A stretch of 64,000 nucleotides of DNA, from contig CALXZK010000001.1 in assembly GCA_944393225.1 (NCBI GenBank), forward strand, positions 1 to 64,000, read 5' to 3'. Of this stretch, positions 1 to 7,714 are shown piece after piece. A model generated the notes under the pieces. It had not been told where the DNA came from, ran no database searches, and saw only the letters and a program-made list of their open reading frames with translations. A program made the translations under genes and the position numbers. The DNA comes from an uncultured Alphaproteobacteria bacterium. Lineage in GTDB: Bacteria; Pseudomonadota; Alphaproteobacteria; RF32; CAG-239. Every line of letters starts with the position of its first letter. Within the stretch, counting starts at the first letter, position 1.

Positions 1-82
1 TATTCTTTATCTAAAATTGGCATATATCCGTTTTTATATTTAGTAAAGCAAATTTTTATAATTATTTGACTTTTAAAGACAA

Positions 83-113
83 AAAAACCGTTGATTTTCA
101 TCAACGGTTTTTA
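83..113. terminator. bidirectional rho-independent terminator
   Basis: An 8-bp perfect stem (88-95 with 100-107) closes a 4-nt loop. It is preceded by a run of A and followed by a run of T, so it can work on either strand. It may end a plus-strand gene lying left of the window, or the minus-strand gene ending at 304. Confidence 0.75.
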
Positions 114-215
114 GACGCACTTTTCCCAAGTGACATTTTATCTTTTATAATATTTTCTATTTAGAGCAAAGGAAAAAAATTCCTATATTGTGGGTAATTA
201 TGTTTTATGTTATTT

Positions 216-278
216 AAGATGTTACAAAGAGTTTGCATTTTTGCTTAGCGCTCCCTTCCGGGTTCGAACCCCTGTTGG
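216..278 (+). repeat. left copy of a tRNA-linked direct repeat
   Basis: This matches 2634-2720 in the same orientation. Shared blocks are a taagatgtt(a/c)caaagag stretch and a block running from tttgcattttt to gttcgaacccctgttgg. The left copy lacks about 18 nt present in the right copy, which there form one arm of a palindrome. The distal part looks like the T-arm and 3' acceptor strand of a tRNA. The two copies bracket the 304-2052 gene. Confidence 0.8.
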
Positions 279-303
279 TAATGCTTAACTCACGGTTTAC
301 GAA

Positions 304-2052
304 CTAACGTCGTTCATGTCCACCGACTACTAACATATTATCAGTATTGACCGCTTGCCAATTATTTTTAGCCATTTGCTGCAGTTTTATAACACCTAAT
401 TCTTCTGATTTTTGTAAAACTGCTTCTTTTACTTCCGGCTCTAAAGATAATTCTTTAAATAAGATATTTTCTAACATTTTTTTTGCTGTTTGTGATTCTT
501 CGGACGGAGCTCTTTTGTCGATGGCTGCATAGGTTGTAACTAAATTCTTTACAAAGTTACAGCCAGAAAAATTCTTCGAGTATCCTTCTTTTTGTAAGGG
601 ATAAGTTTTTGCATTATAAATTTGCGGAATGATTTTACATAAAGCTTTATTATCTGCATTACTATAATCTAAACGCCATAAACCCGGAGTTACATTTGCA
701 AAGAACGTTGATTGCGTTGTCATTATTTTATCAAACAAATCCATCTGATTGTCATCAATAGATTTTTGTATCCATCTTCCTATGGCAGAGGTAAAATAAG
801 GTCGAGAGTCATCATTGTTGTTTAGCTCATTTTTTTCCATTCGTGAAAAGGCTATTTTAGCCAATGTATAGTCTTTTTTATCCAGCAAATCATCTAATAT
901 AAATTGTTCATTCGTATCATACATTAATAAAGATTCGGGTTTCAAATTTAATACATCTGTTGATTTATAGTCATTTTTTTCAATTTTATTCTTTACTTCA
1001 ACAAAATTCAGATAGTCACTTTTATATTGTTTGTATCCATCATTAAACTTTATACCTTCCTTTATACTACCTAAAATTATATCTTTATTTGTATCATCAT
1101 TCTTTCTTAAATTTGCTATAACTTGTTCCAAATTTTCAATCAAATAATCAGAAGAAACAATTTCAGAAAATATTTGCCGAAACATAATTTCTTCATTTTT
1201 CCCCATACTAGTTTTGTATTTACGAGGAACCCAATAACCGCCATGCTCTTCTATTCCGTCGCTTGTGATGCGTGAAGATAATAAAATTCGATCGTTTGCT
1301 GATAATTTTATATATGTAGGAATATCTGAAGGTAGCTTTTGTTGAGATATATAATGAGTTAAGTTTCCGCATTCATAGCCATCAAGACCATTTTTTTCAT
1401 CTTGTTGAGTTATGCGAATAAGATTAGTCATCTTGCTATGATATTCACTTATATTTGTGTCAATATTATTATGCTGAATAACAATCATCTGCTTCATAAT
1501 ATTATCACGTTCTCTATCTGTATAACCTATTTCCGTCATAAGTTCAGACATTTTTCTTTCAATTTCTTTTCCGACATATCCACCATAGCAATGTGTGAAA
1601 ATAACTACATTTCTTAGGTTTTGAGCAGCTGTTTGCGCATCAATTTTATGCAAATCACCATCTTTATCTTTGGTCGTAAAAAGAGGAACTAAATAATTAT
1701 CAAGCAAATCAGTTGCTCTAATCACCATAGGAATTTTTCCCATATCATCACCCTCATAATGCATAGAGCAAATTTGCCATTTATCTTTTTGCGCTTCAGG
1801 CAATAAATCTTCTGCAATTTTACACATACCATTTGCTTGTTTGGCAGATTGTGCACCACTCCCAGGTAAAATTAAGATTGTTTTTTTACCTAACAGTGAA
1901 AATTCTTCATCACAATCTCGCCAATGATTATCCGCGTTGTAATCACGTACACCAAAGCCATCATTTAACTTATCTTTGGAAGAAAATTGTCTAATAATAC
2001 GTGGTCTCATATTATTAAGTTCTTCATCTGTAAAATATTTTTTTAAATCCAT
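304..2052 (-). CDS. hydrolase-like protein of unknown function
   Basis: This encodes a 582-aa protein that I do not recognise as a named family. Its N-terminal third looks like an alpha/beta-hydrolase: a beta-strand ending in LPGSGAQSA near residue 63 could form an oxyanion loop, and the strand VVIFTHCYGGYVG near 150-162 sits where a nucleophile elbow would be, with cysteine 155 in the serine position. The remaining 350 residues are helical and charged, with no signal peptide or membrane segment. ATG at 2052 is chosen over 2073 because GGAG lies 7 nt upstream of it. The gene stands alone between two direct repeats that carry tRNA-like sequence, suggesting an accessory acquisition. Catalysis is inference; no histidine or acid can be assigned confidently. 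Confidence 0.75.
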   Translation of the reverse strand: MDLKKYFTDEELNNMRPRIIRQFSSKDKLNDGFGVRDYNADNHWRDCDEEFSLLGKKTILILPGSGAQSAKQANGMCKIAEDLLPEAQKDKWQICSMHYEGDDMGKIPMVIRATDLLDNYLVPLFTTKDKDGDLHKIDAQTAAQNLRNVVIFTHCYGGYVGKEIERKMSELMTEIGYTDRERDNIMKQMIVIQHNNIDTNISEYHSKMTNLIRITQQDEKNGLDGYECGNLTHYISQQKLPSDIPTYIKLSANDRILLSSRITSDGIEEHGGYWVPRKYKTSMGKNEEIMFRQIFSEIVSSDYLIENLEQVIANLRKNDDTNKDIILGSIKEGIKFNDGYKQYKSDYLNFVEVKNKIEKNDYKSTDVLNLKPESLLMYDTNEQFILDDLLDKKDYTLAKIAFSRMEKNELNNNDDSRPYFTSAIGRWIQKSIDDNQMDLFDKIMTTQSTFFANVTPGLWRLDYSNADNKALCKIIPQIYNAKTYPLQKEGYSKNFSGCNFVKNLVTTYAAIDKRAPSEESQTAKKMLENILFKELSLEPEVKEAVLQKSEELGVIKLQQMAKNNWQAVNTDNMLVVGGHERR

Positions 2053-2073
2053 TTTCTTTCTCCAAAGAAACAA

Positions 2074-2502
2074 AATTTAGTTTAATAATATCAAAAAAAA
2101 CATATATATTCAATATCAATCGCGAAAGCCTCTTAAACTTCAGAAACAAAAAAAAATTATTGATTAAAAATGAAAGGAATTAAATAAATAAGTTCGGACA
2201 AATTGAAAAAATGACTATTTTTGAAAATTAAACATCCAAACTTGCTGAAATCCTTGGAAATAAAAGAACCTTCTCTTAGCTTTGCTAGGCTTTAGCCGCA
2301 GCAAAGGTTAGTTGGTCGCGCAAGTAGGAAACTTGTTTCCGTAGCGGCGCAAAAAGCAGCCATTTTCATGACTGCCGTTTGAATTGGTGTCTTGCTCCGT
2401 AAGGCTTGCCTTATAAGGCGCGCCAACTTCGCTTCGGGCACTTGACTTGTAACACCGCTTTCGGCTCGCTGTCGCAAGCCTTGGTGCTTAACAAGTCGGC
2501 GC
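2074..2502. other. intergenic stretch with GC-rich block
   Basis: About 200 nt of very AT-rich sequence upstream of the 582-aa gene probably holds its promoter. From about 2285 the composition changes abruptly to GC-rich, with many short self-complementary words such as gccttataaggc near 2410. Open frames crossing this block on both strands read like repeats rather than proteins, so I call no gene. Confidence 0.5.
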
Positions 2503-2549
2503 ATCACCATTAAAAAAAGCGCCGTTATGGCGCTTTTTTTAATGGTGAT
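2503..2549. repeat. 21-bp perfect palindrome with 5-nt loop
   Basis: The arms 2503-2523 and 2529-2549 are exact reverse complements around gttat. The core (agcgcc/ggcgct with seven A and seven T) is a bidirectional terminator, but the pairing extends outward through attaccat-type sequence into the 3' end of a tRNA-Glu fragment. The same design recurs next to the real tRNA-Glu. Confidence 0.85.
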
Positions 2550-2561
2550 CCCAACGGGATT
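2543..2561 (-). repeat. tRNA-Glu 3'-end fragment
   Basis: These 19 nt are identical to the 3' end of the intact tRNA-Glu gene at 2772-2790 (CCA, discriminator, acceptor strand and part of the T-stem) in the same orientation, after which similarity stops. It looks like a duplicated tRNA end, as left by recombination at a tRNA attachment site. Confidence 0.75.
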
Positions 2562-2633
2562 ACGCAATGCTAAAGCATTGCTCGTCGCTTTGGCATCTAA
2601 TTTCGCGGTGGTCGCTATTGCTCCCTTGCTCAA

Positions 2634-2724
2634 TAAGATGTTCCAAAGAGCTTACAGACAAAAATGCAAAATCTTTTGCATTTTTACTTAGCGCTCCCTT
2701 TCGGGTTCGAACCCCTGTTGGGAT
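2634..2724 (+). repeat. right copy of the tRNA-linked direct repeat
   Basis: This is the fuller partner of 216-278. Its last 25 nt, read on the plus strand, resemble the T-arm and 3' acceptor strand of tRNA-Glu (gggttcgaacccc then gttgggat), opposite in orientation to the intact tRNA downstream. A 12-bp palindrome lies inside it at 2660-2685. Confidence 0.8.
2660..2685. repeat. 12-bp perfect palindrome
   Basis: Arms aaaaatgcaaaa (2660-2671) and ttttgcattttt (2674-2685) are exact reverse complements separated by two bases. The left repeat copy retains only the right arm, so the hairpin was either gained here or lost there. Confidence 0.8.
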
Positions 2725-2730
2725 TATTAT

Positions 2731-2773
2731 CAATACAAAAACACCCTCCACAAGGGAGGGTGTTTTTGTATTG
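2731..2773 (-). terminator. tRNA-Glu terminator, 19-bp perfect palindrome
   Basis: Arms 2731-2749 and 2755-2773 are exact reverse complements around a 5-nt loop. The palindrome begins directly at the CCA end of tRNA-Glu and includes an ACACCCTCC/GGAGGGTGT core with A/T tails, so it should terminate the minus-strand tRNA transcript. Its pairing overlaps the tRNA CCA. Confidence 0.85.
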
Positions 2774-2846
2774 GTGATCCCAACGGGATTCGAACCCATA
2801 TTACCACCGTGAAAGGGTGATGTCCTAACCATTAGACGATGGGACC
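2772..2846 (-). tRNA. tRNA-Glu (anticodon TTC)
   Basis: Read on the minus strand, the gene folds as a standard cloverleaf: a 7-bp acceptor stem (GGTCCCA with TGGGATC, one G-T pair), D-arm, anticodon stem-loop with CCTTTCA giving anticodon TTC, a short variable loop, a T-stem of ATGGG/CCCGT around TTCGAAT, and encoded CCA at 2772-2774. It delivers glutamate for GAA/GAG codons. A perfect palindromic terminator follows at once, and fragments of its 3' end recur at 2543-2561 and, inverted, in the flanking repeats. Confidence 0.97.
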
Positions 2847-2921
2847 ATCGTTGCTGACAAAAGGGTTTATACAGATATTTTTTTCTCCCGTCAAGTATTT
2901 TTTTTCATTTTTTTTATTTTT

Positions 2922-3422
2922 TTATGCATATTTTTTTACGACATTATATACCTCATTGAAATTAGGTAATTCTGTCTGAACTTTTACATATTCGGCATAA
3001 CGAATTATCCCTTCTTTATCGATGACAAAAACCGCTCTGCCTAAAATTTTTAAATTTTCTATCATAGTACCGTATTTCATTCCGAAATCATGATATTGGT
3101 AGTCCGACGTGGTCATAACATTTCTTATGCCATAAGTTCCGCAAAACCTTCTTAACGCAAAGGGCAAATCCATACTCACCGACATGATAATGGCATTGTG
3201 CAACAAACTGACTTCTTGATTGAACTTTACCAACTGTCTGTTACTTACCGGCATATCGGCTGACGGAATGGAATTTAATACGATTACCCTACCGGCAAAA
3301 TCTGCCAATTCTATCGGTTGCAAGTTTTCATCGACAACGGTGAAATTAGGTGCCTTGTCACCTACTGATAATTGTTTTCCTAAAAGATGCGCTTTTTTAC
3401 CTTTGATATCTATTTCAAACAT
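2922..3422 (-). CDS. tpx: thiol peroxidase homologue lacking the peroxidatic cysteine
   Basis: This 166-aa protein has the length and order of blocks of Tpx, an atypical 2-Cys peroxiredoxin that reduces lipid hydroperoxides. Visible blocks are SVGDKAPNF near residue 19, the active-site segment at 51-68, SMDLPFALRRFCG at 83-95 and RAVFVIDKEG further on. The residue aligned with the peroxidatic cysteine (usual motif TPVC) is serine 60, encoded AGT, and the active-site threonine is methionine 57; the resolving cysteine is kept as C94. Peroxidase activity by the known mechanism is therefore unlikely. ATG at 3422 is chosen because GGAGG sits 5 nt upstream. The gene lies 21 nt after the deacetylase gene and is probably in the lysS operon. 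Confidence 0.9.
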   Translation of the reverse strand: MFEIDIKGKKAHLLGKQLSVGDKAPNFTVVDENLQPIELADFAGRVIVLNSIPSADMPVSNRQLVKFNQEVSLLHNAIIMSVSMDLPFALRRFCGTYGIRNVMTTSDYQYHDFGMKYGTMIENLKILGRAVFVIDKEGIIRYAEYVKVQTELPNFNEVYNVVKKYA

Positions 3423-3443
3423 CAATACCTCCATATTTTTATT

Positions 3444-4706
3444 TTAAATATGGCTTTTATGCAGCACTTTTACAATATCACTCATATGCAAAATTTTGAT
3501 TTTTTTCTCTTTTAAACTCGGCAACCACTGTTTCAAAGCTTCATAAGTTCCGCTCTTGGGGTGACCGATAGCAACGGCATAGCCGTTTCTCTTGGCGATT
3601 TTTTCAGCAATATTCAGCTGATTTAAGATATAATCGACCTGATTTTTGTTATCTATAAAAACATGTCTTGTGGCATAAGAAACACCGTTTTTTTGTGCCA
3701 GCTCTTTACCAACGGAATGAGATGTGGTTTTGGAATCCAAGAAAAATAAATTTTTCTCTTTCAGCACTTCCATAACAATCTGCATTTTCTCTTTGTCTTC
3801 GGTAAATTTGCTACCCATGTGGTTGTTTATGCCTTTGATGTCAGAAAATTTTGAAAGCATTTGCTCTAAGCCCTGACGCACTTCATCATTAGTCATCTTT
3901 GTTGTTAAAACATCAGGAGCTATATCGGCATTGGAATATGGTTCCATCGGAGCGTGCAACATAATTTCCATGCCGGCTTTTTTAGCGGCATTTACCTGAT
4001 TGTCTAAATCTGCGCCATAAGTTAAAAAAGATGCCGTCAAAGGAGCTTGAAGAGAGATAATATCTGCCGTTCTCTTCTTGGCTATGCCCATGTCATCTAT
4101 AATGACGGCTATAACCGGTTCTTCGCCAAAATATGCGGGCTTGTATTTTGGAATGATATTGAGTTGTTTTACATCCGTATGACGCTGATAAATGTGATAA
4201 CCTTCAGCAATTTGCTCCGGTGTTAATTCCGGCTCTTCCCAATCTTCCAAAATAACATTATCGGGCAAAGTTTCTTCATAGAGTTTATCCAACTCTTCTT
4301 GAGGTAATTCCGAATCGTTTTCTTGTTTTTCAGTAACTGATTTTTTTTCTAACTCTGCCAATTTTTGATAAAAAAGTGCTGCACCGTCTATCTGGTTTTC
4401 GGTGTTCTGTTCTTCTTTGTTTTCTGGAATGACATTTTCGGGATAAGAAACTGGTTCAGTTACCTTAACAACTTTTTCTTCTACCGGTTCGGCATACAAA
4501 AAACTAGCTTCACTTTTACTAAGCGGAGCTATGTTTTGTTGAGCGGCAATTTCCGCTTCAATGACCTCACTTTCCAGATTAATCTTATAAATCAATATGC
4601 CCAGCAAAAAGAGCCCAGACACAAAAAAGGCAGACAGCAAAATAAATTTTACTGCCTGCTTGATGCGATATTTCTGAGCTTCTTCGTTGCTGTTCAGAAT
4701 TTTCAA
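3444..4706 (-). CDS. divergent polysaccharide deacetylase family protein
   Basis: A 420-aa membrane-anchored protein of the divergent polysaccharide deacetylase family (YibQ-like, formerly DUF610). A single transmembrane helix near residues 18-42 is followed by a long acidic linker and then the catalytic-type domain from about residue 205, starting with PVIAVIIDDMG and containing HAPMEPYS, NNHMGSKFT, FFLDSKTT and AIGHPKSGT. These Asp/His motifs match the family's metal-site region; the substrate is not established, though envelope polysaccharide is likely. Translation appears to start at TTG with AAGGA 7 nt upstream, only 3 nt after the lysS stop, so the two genes are co-transcribed. Confidence 0.85.
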   Translation of the reverse strand: MKILNSNEEAQKYRIKQAVKFILLSAFFVSGLFLLGILIYKINLESEVIEAEIAAQQNIAPLSKSEASFLYAEPVEEKVVKVTEPVSYPENVIPENKEEQNTENQIDGAALFYQKLAELEKKSVTEKQENDSELPQEELDKLYEETLPDNVILEDWEEPELTPEQIAEGYHIYQRHTDVKQLNIIPKYKPAYFGEEPVIAVIIDDMGIAKKRTADIISLQAPLTASFLTYGADLDNQVNAAKKAGMEIMLHAPMEPYSNADIAPDVLTTKMTNDEVRQGLEQMLSKFSDIKGINNHMGSKFTEDKEKMQIVMEVLKEKNLFFLDSKTTSHSVGKELAQKNGVSYATRHVFIDNKNQVDYILNQLNIAEKIAKRNGYAVAIGHPKSGTYEALKQWLPSLKEKKIKILHMSDIVKVLHKSHI

Positions 4707-4709
4707 GAC

Positions 4710-6182
4710 TTAATCCTTATTACGCAAGGTTGGGAAAGCAATTACATCGCGAATGGTTTCAGCGTTGGTCAACAAAATGGCCAAACGATCAATACCCATA
4801 CCCATACCGCCTGAAGGAGGGAAACCATTTTCCAAAGCATTGATGAAGTCTTCATCTAACATTTGAGCTTCATCATCGCCTTTTTCTCTATCTGCGCATT
4901 GAGCCTCAAAACGCTCTCTTTGTTCCAACGGATTGGACAACTCAGAATAAGCGCAGCCCATTTCCATACCGCAGACATAAGCATCAAAGTGCTCAACCAA
5001 ACGCGGGTTGTTTCTATGAGTTTTGGCAAGCGGAGAAATATCTCTCGGCATATCCATTACCAATGTCGGTTGAATGAGGTTTGCTTCTACTTTGGCATCA
5101 AATACTTCAGAGATAACTTTACCCCAAGAGATGCAATCAGATGCATCAACGCCAACGGATTTTGCCAAATCTTTGGCTTCATCCAAAGTGTTGGCTTGCA
5201 TGAAGTCGGCACCGGTATATTCCTTAACCAAATCAATCATAGATTTTTTAGCAAAAGGCTTAGACAAATCAATTTCATTACCACGGAAATTGATAACGGT
5301 TGTTCCCAAAACTTCTTTTGCAACAAAAGCCATCAAATCAGGAATGAGTTCTGCCATATCATTATAATCGGCATAAGCTTGGTAAGCTTCCAAACCGGTA
5401 AATTCCGGATTGTGGGTTTTATCAATACCTTCATTACGGAAGTTACGACCAATTTCAAACACGCGGTCAAAACCACCGACGACCAATTTTTTCAAATATA
5501 ATTCCGGTGCAATACGCAAGAACAAGTCCATATCCAATTTATTGTGGTGGGTGATGAACGGTTTGGCGTTAGCGCCGCCCATAATCGGATGCAACATCGG
5601 GGTTTCTACTTCCAAAAAGCCGTGTTGTTCAAAATAGTGACGAACGGCTGAAGTAATTTTGCAACGTGTTTCAAAAATTTTTTTCGAATCATCATTCATG
5701 ATGAAATCAACATAACGCTGACGATAGCGAGCTTCGGTATCGGTTAAGCCGTGGAATTTTTCCGGCAAGGTTTGCAAAGACTTTGAAATGATGTCAAAGC
5801 TCTTAGCTGCAATAGACAATTCTCCACGCGGGGTACGACGAATGAAACCTTTGATACCGATGATATCGCCGACATCCAAACATTTCAGGCGAGCCAAATT
5901 TTCTTCATCCAAATTATTTTTATGGCAGAAAATTTGAATTTTTCCGGTAGAATCTTTCAAATCGATAAACATACCGCTATTTCTGACAGCCATGGCACGA
6001 CCGGCAACAACTACCTCGTCAGAGGTTTCGGCACCGGCTTCCAAATCTTTATATTTTTCTTGCAAATCTGCAGCATAACTATCAGGACGAAAACGATACG
6101 GATACGGATTGTAGCCTTGCTCTTGCAAGGTGTTTAATTTTGCTAAGCGGGACTCGCGATGAATATTTGTTTCTGTTGTCAT
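4710..6182 (-). CDS. lysS: lysyl-tRNA synthetase, class II
   Basis: A 490-aa cytoplasmic enzyme that charges tRNA-Lys. The N-terminal anticodon-binding OB fold spans about residues 57-140 ([19 protein letters not shown]), and the class II core follows with motif 1 ([20 protein letters not shown]), motif 2 ([20 protein letters not shown]) and motif 3 ([15 protein letters not shown]) near the C terminus. Length is normal for the family. AGGA lies 7 nt before the ATG at 6182. It leads a minus-strand set with the deacetylase and tpx genes, and faces a divergent plus-strand gene at 6358. Confidence 0.97.
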   Translation of the reverse strand: MTTETNIHRESRLAKLNTLQEQGYNPYPYRFRPDSYAADLQEKYKDLEAGAETSDEVVVAGRAMAVRNSGMFIDLKDSTGKIQIFCHKNNLDEENLARLKCLDVGDIIGIKGFIRRTPRGELSIAAKSFDIISKSLQTLPEKFHGLTDTEARYRQRYVDFIMNDDSKKIFETRCKITSAVRHYFEQHGFLEVETPMLHPIMGGANAKPFITHHNKLDMDLFLRIAPELYLKKLVVGGFDRVFEIGRNFRNEGIDKTHNPEFTGLEAYQAYADYNDMAELIPDLMAFVAKEVLGTTVINFRGNEIDLSKPFAKKSMIDLVKEYTGADFMQANTLDEAKDLAKSVGVDASDCISWGKVISEVFDAKVEANLIQPTLVMDMPRDISPLAKTHRNNPRLVEHFDAYVCGMEMGCAYSELSNPLEQRERFEAQCADREKGDDEAQMLDEDFINALENGFPPSGGMGMGIDRLAILLTNAETIRDVIAFPTLRNKD

Positions 6183-6357
6183 TATTATATCCTAAACTAC
6201 GTTCTTTATTACTTATTTTCAGTTTTGGTTTTCAATATAAACAGGTTGTGATTTTTTTTCAATAAATATTTAAATTTATCTTTATTTTTTGCGCTTAAAG
6301 CACTATAATACATATGAAATTTAAGGAAAGAGATATTTAAAGAAAGAGGCCAAAGAG

Positions 6358-7635
6358 ATGAATAAAGAAAAATTGCTGCAAAAAATTGAAAAATTAAAAC
6401 AAAGCATATCCAAACATTTGCTTCGTACCAGTATTTTTGCCATAACGGCCGGTGCTCCGGCTCATACTACGGGTAATCCTTCTGCGGGAAAAGATTTTGC
6501 CGCTCCTGAAGAATTGACTGCCGAAAATATTGTTATTACTCCTGAAGCGGTTAATATTGCACCAAATAATCATCCTCAGCCGATTTATGAATTCACAAAC
6601 AAAGTTTATGATAAAAACAATCGTGAAGTGAAAGATTTTGTCAATGTGACCAAATATTCTCTTTGGGATTGTTCTTATAAGCGTGAAGTGGGTAATGAAA
6701 AAAATCCGGTCGGGGTTGCCAAAACTTTTTACGGTTCTCTGCAATTCAACCGTTTTAACGCAGAAAATATGGCTATATACGGTTTGCTTAGCCCGACTTA
6801 CGAAAAGTTGGCTTCAAAATTCTTTGTTCGGAAAGCAGGCTTAGATAAAGCGATTGAAAACTTTAGAAAATCATCTAAAAATTATGAAAAAAAATTTGGC
6901 GATGCAAACTTGGTTTATCACGTTGGCTCCTCCGCAAGAAAAGCCTTATCGCAATACATTTCTCCAAACTTTAAAACTATCTTTCAAAAAGAAGGTTTGG
7001 AAAACACACAACAATTTTTAAATCTGCAAAGAGCTTATGCCTCTGCTGTTTATTGCTCTTTTGATGCTAAAAACTTAAACAAAATTGTATCTACTCTTGA
7101 AGATGCTCATATCAAACCCGAACAAGTTAATCCTGCTATTTGGGGTATGTTTTTAGCAAAACACATTAAGGGTGGTTTTAGCGGAATTGCCAGCTTGCTC
7201 AAAGGCAAAAAACTGCATCAAATTAACAGTATTGCCTTTATTGATGCCATGGCTGCCAGATACCCTGATGTATTTAAGCAAAACTCAGGAAAAGAGGCTT
7301 ATAAATTTGCCAAAGAACATTATAAAGAAACTCATTCTATTACAACAATGAAAGAGCTTTCTCTTATCTTAAACAAACCTGAAATCCTTGAACATTATTT
7401 AAAATGTTTGAGCTTCAATCAAAACGGAACCATTAATTTTGAGCAAGCTCAAGAACTGTTAAAGAATGGAATGCCGTATCCAAAATTTGCAACAACACCG
7501 CTTAAATTAGCCTCCCTCTTTGAACAAAAGACGGATAATCTCAAAATTGAGCCGATTAGACTTGCAAAAAATCAAAAGGCAAAAAGAACAACGATGAAAG
7601 ATATTATCAAACAAAAGAAAGTAAATACCAGATAA
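6358..7635 (+). CDS. protein of unknown function
   Basis: A 425-aa protein that I do not recognise with certainty. The N terminus is lysine-rich and followed by a short hydrophobic stretch (residues 21-36) that could be a weak export signal. Residues 95-270 include YGSLQFN, FLNLQRAYASAVY and NPAIWGMFLAKHIKGG, an order of motifs faintly like peptidoglycan-muramidase domains of phage or Vgr-related proteins, but this is only a visual resemblance. The C-terminal 100 residues are lysine-rich and basic. An AAGAGG-type ribosome site precedes the ATG. It stands alone, divergent from lysS, and ends at a hairpin overlapping the lexA operator. Confidence 0.7.
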   Translation: MNKEKLLQKIEKLKQSISKHLLRTSIFAITAGAPAHTTGNPSAGKDFAAPEELTAENIVITPEAVNIAPNNHPQPIYEFTNKVYDKNNREVKDFVNVTKYSLWDCSYKREVGNEKNPVGVAKTFYGSLQFNRFNAENMAIYGLLSPTYEKLASKFFVRKAGLDKAIENFRKSSKNYEKKFGDANLVYHVGSSARKALSQYISPNFKTIFQKEGLENTQQFLNLQRAYASAVYCSFDAKNLNKIVSTLEDAHIKPEQVNPAIWGMFLAKHIKGGFSGIASLLKGKKLHQINSIAFIDAMAARYPDVFKQNSGKEAYKFAKEHYKETHSITTMKELSLILNKPEILEHYLKCLSFNQNGTINFEQAQELLKNGMPYPKFATTPLKLASLFEQKTDNLKIEPIRLAKNQKAKRTTMKDIIKQKKVNTR

Positions 7636-7653
7636 TCTATTGACAACACAAAA

Positions 7654-7668
7654 GAACTAAAGTAGAAC
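7654..7668. promoter_or_regulatory. LexA box (GAAC-N7-GAAC)
   Basis: GAAC at 7654-7657 and GAAC at 7665-7668 are separated by exactly seven bases, matching the direct-repeat SOS box of alphaproteobacteria (GTTC-N7-GTTC on the other strand). It lies 47 nt before the lexA start, consistent with autorepression. The second half-site sits inside a terminator stem. Confidence 0.85.
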
Positions 7669-7698
7669 AAATTATATTAAGTTTGTTCTACTTTTTTT
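7661..7698 (+). terminator. terminator upstream of lexA
   Basis: An 11-bp perfect stem (7661-7671 with 7682-7692) closes a 10-nt loop and runs into seven T. It ends the 6358-7635 transcript but overlaps the lexA operator region, so the lexA promoter must lie within or just beside it. Confidence 0.85.
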
Positions 7699-7714
7699 AT
7701 ATTTGAGAGTGCTC

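Larger units (their letters stand above)
1..303. other. left-edge non-coding stretch
   Basis: I see no credible gene here. The stretch is AT-rich and holds a bidirectional hairpin near 83-113 and a tRNA-like repeat at 216-278, both listed separately. Sequence from 120 to 215 shows nothing I can name. Confidence 0.6.

Noticed and set aside
216..2724. CRISPR array or insertion sequence in the repeat region
   Set aside because: There are only two repeat copies about 2.4 kb apart, no regular spacers, no transposase and no terminal inverted repeats bounding an element.
2292..2832. Open frames on both strands across the tRNA-linked block (up to 113 codons)
   Set aside because: They run through the tRNA-Glu gene, its 3' fragments and the palindromes, show no protein-family pattern and end inside structural repeats.
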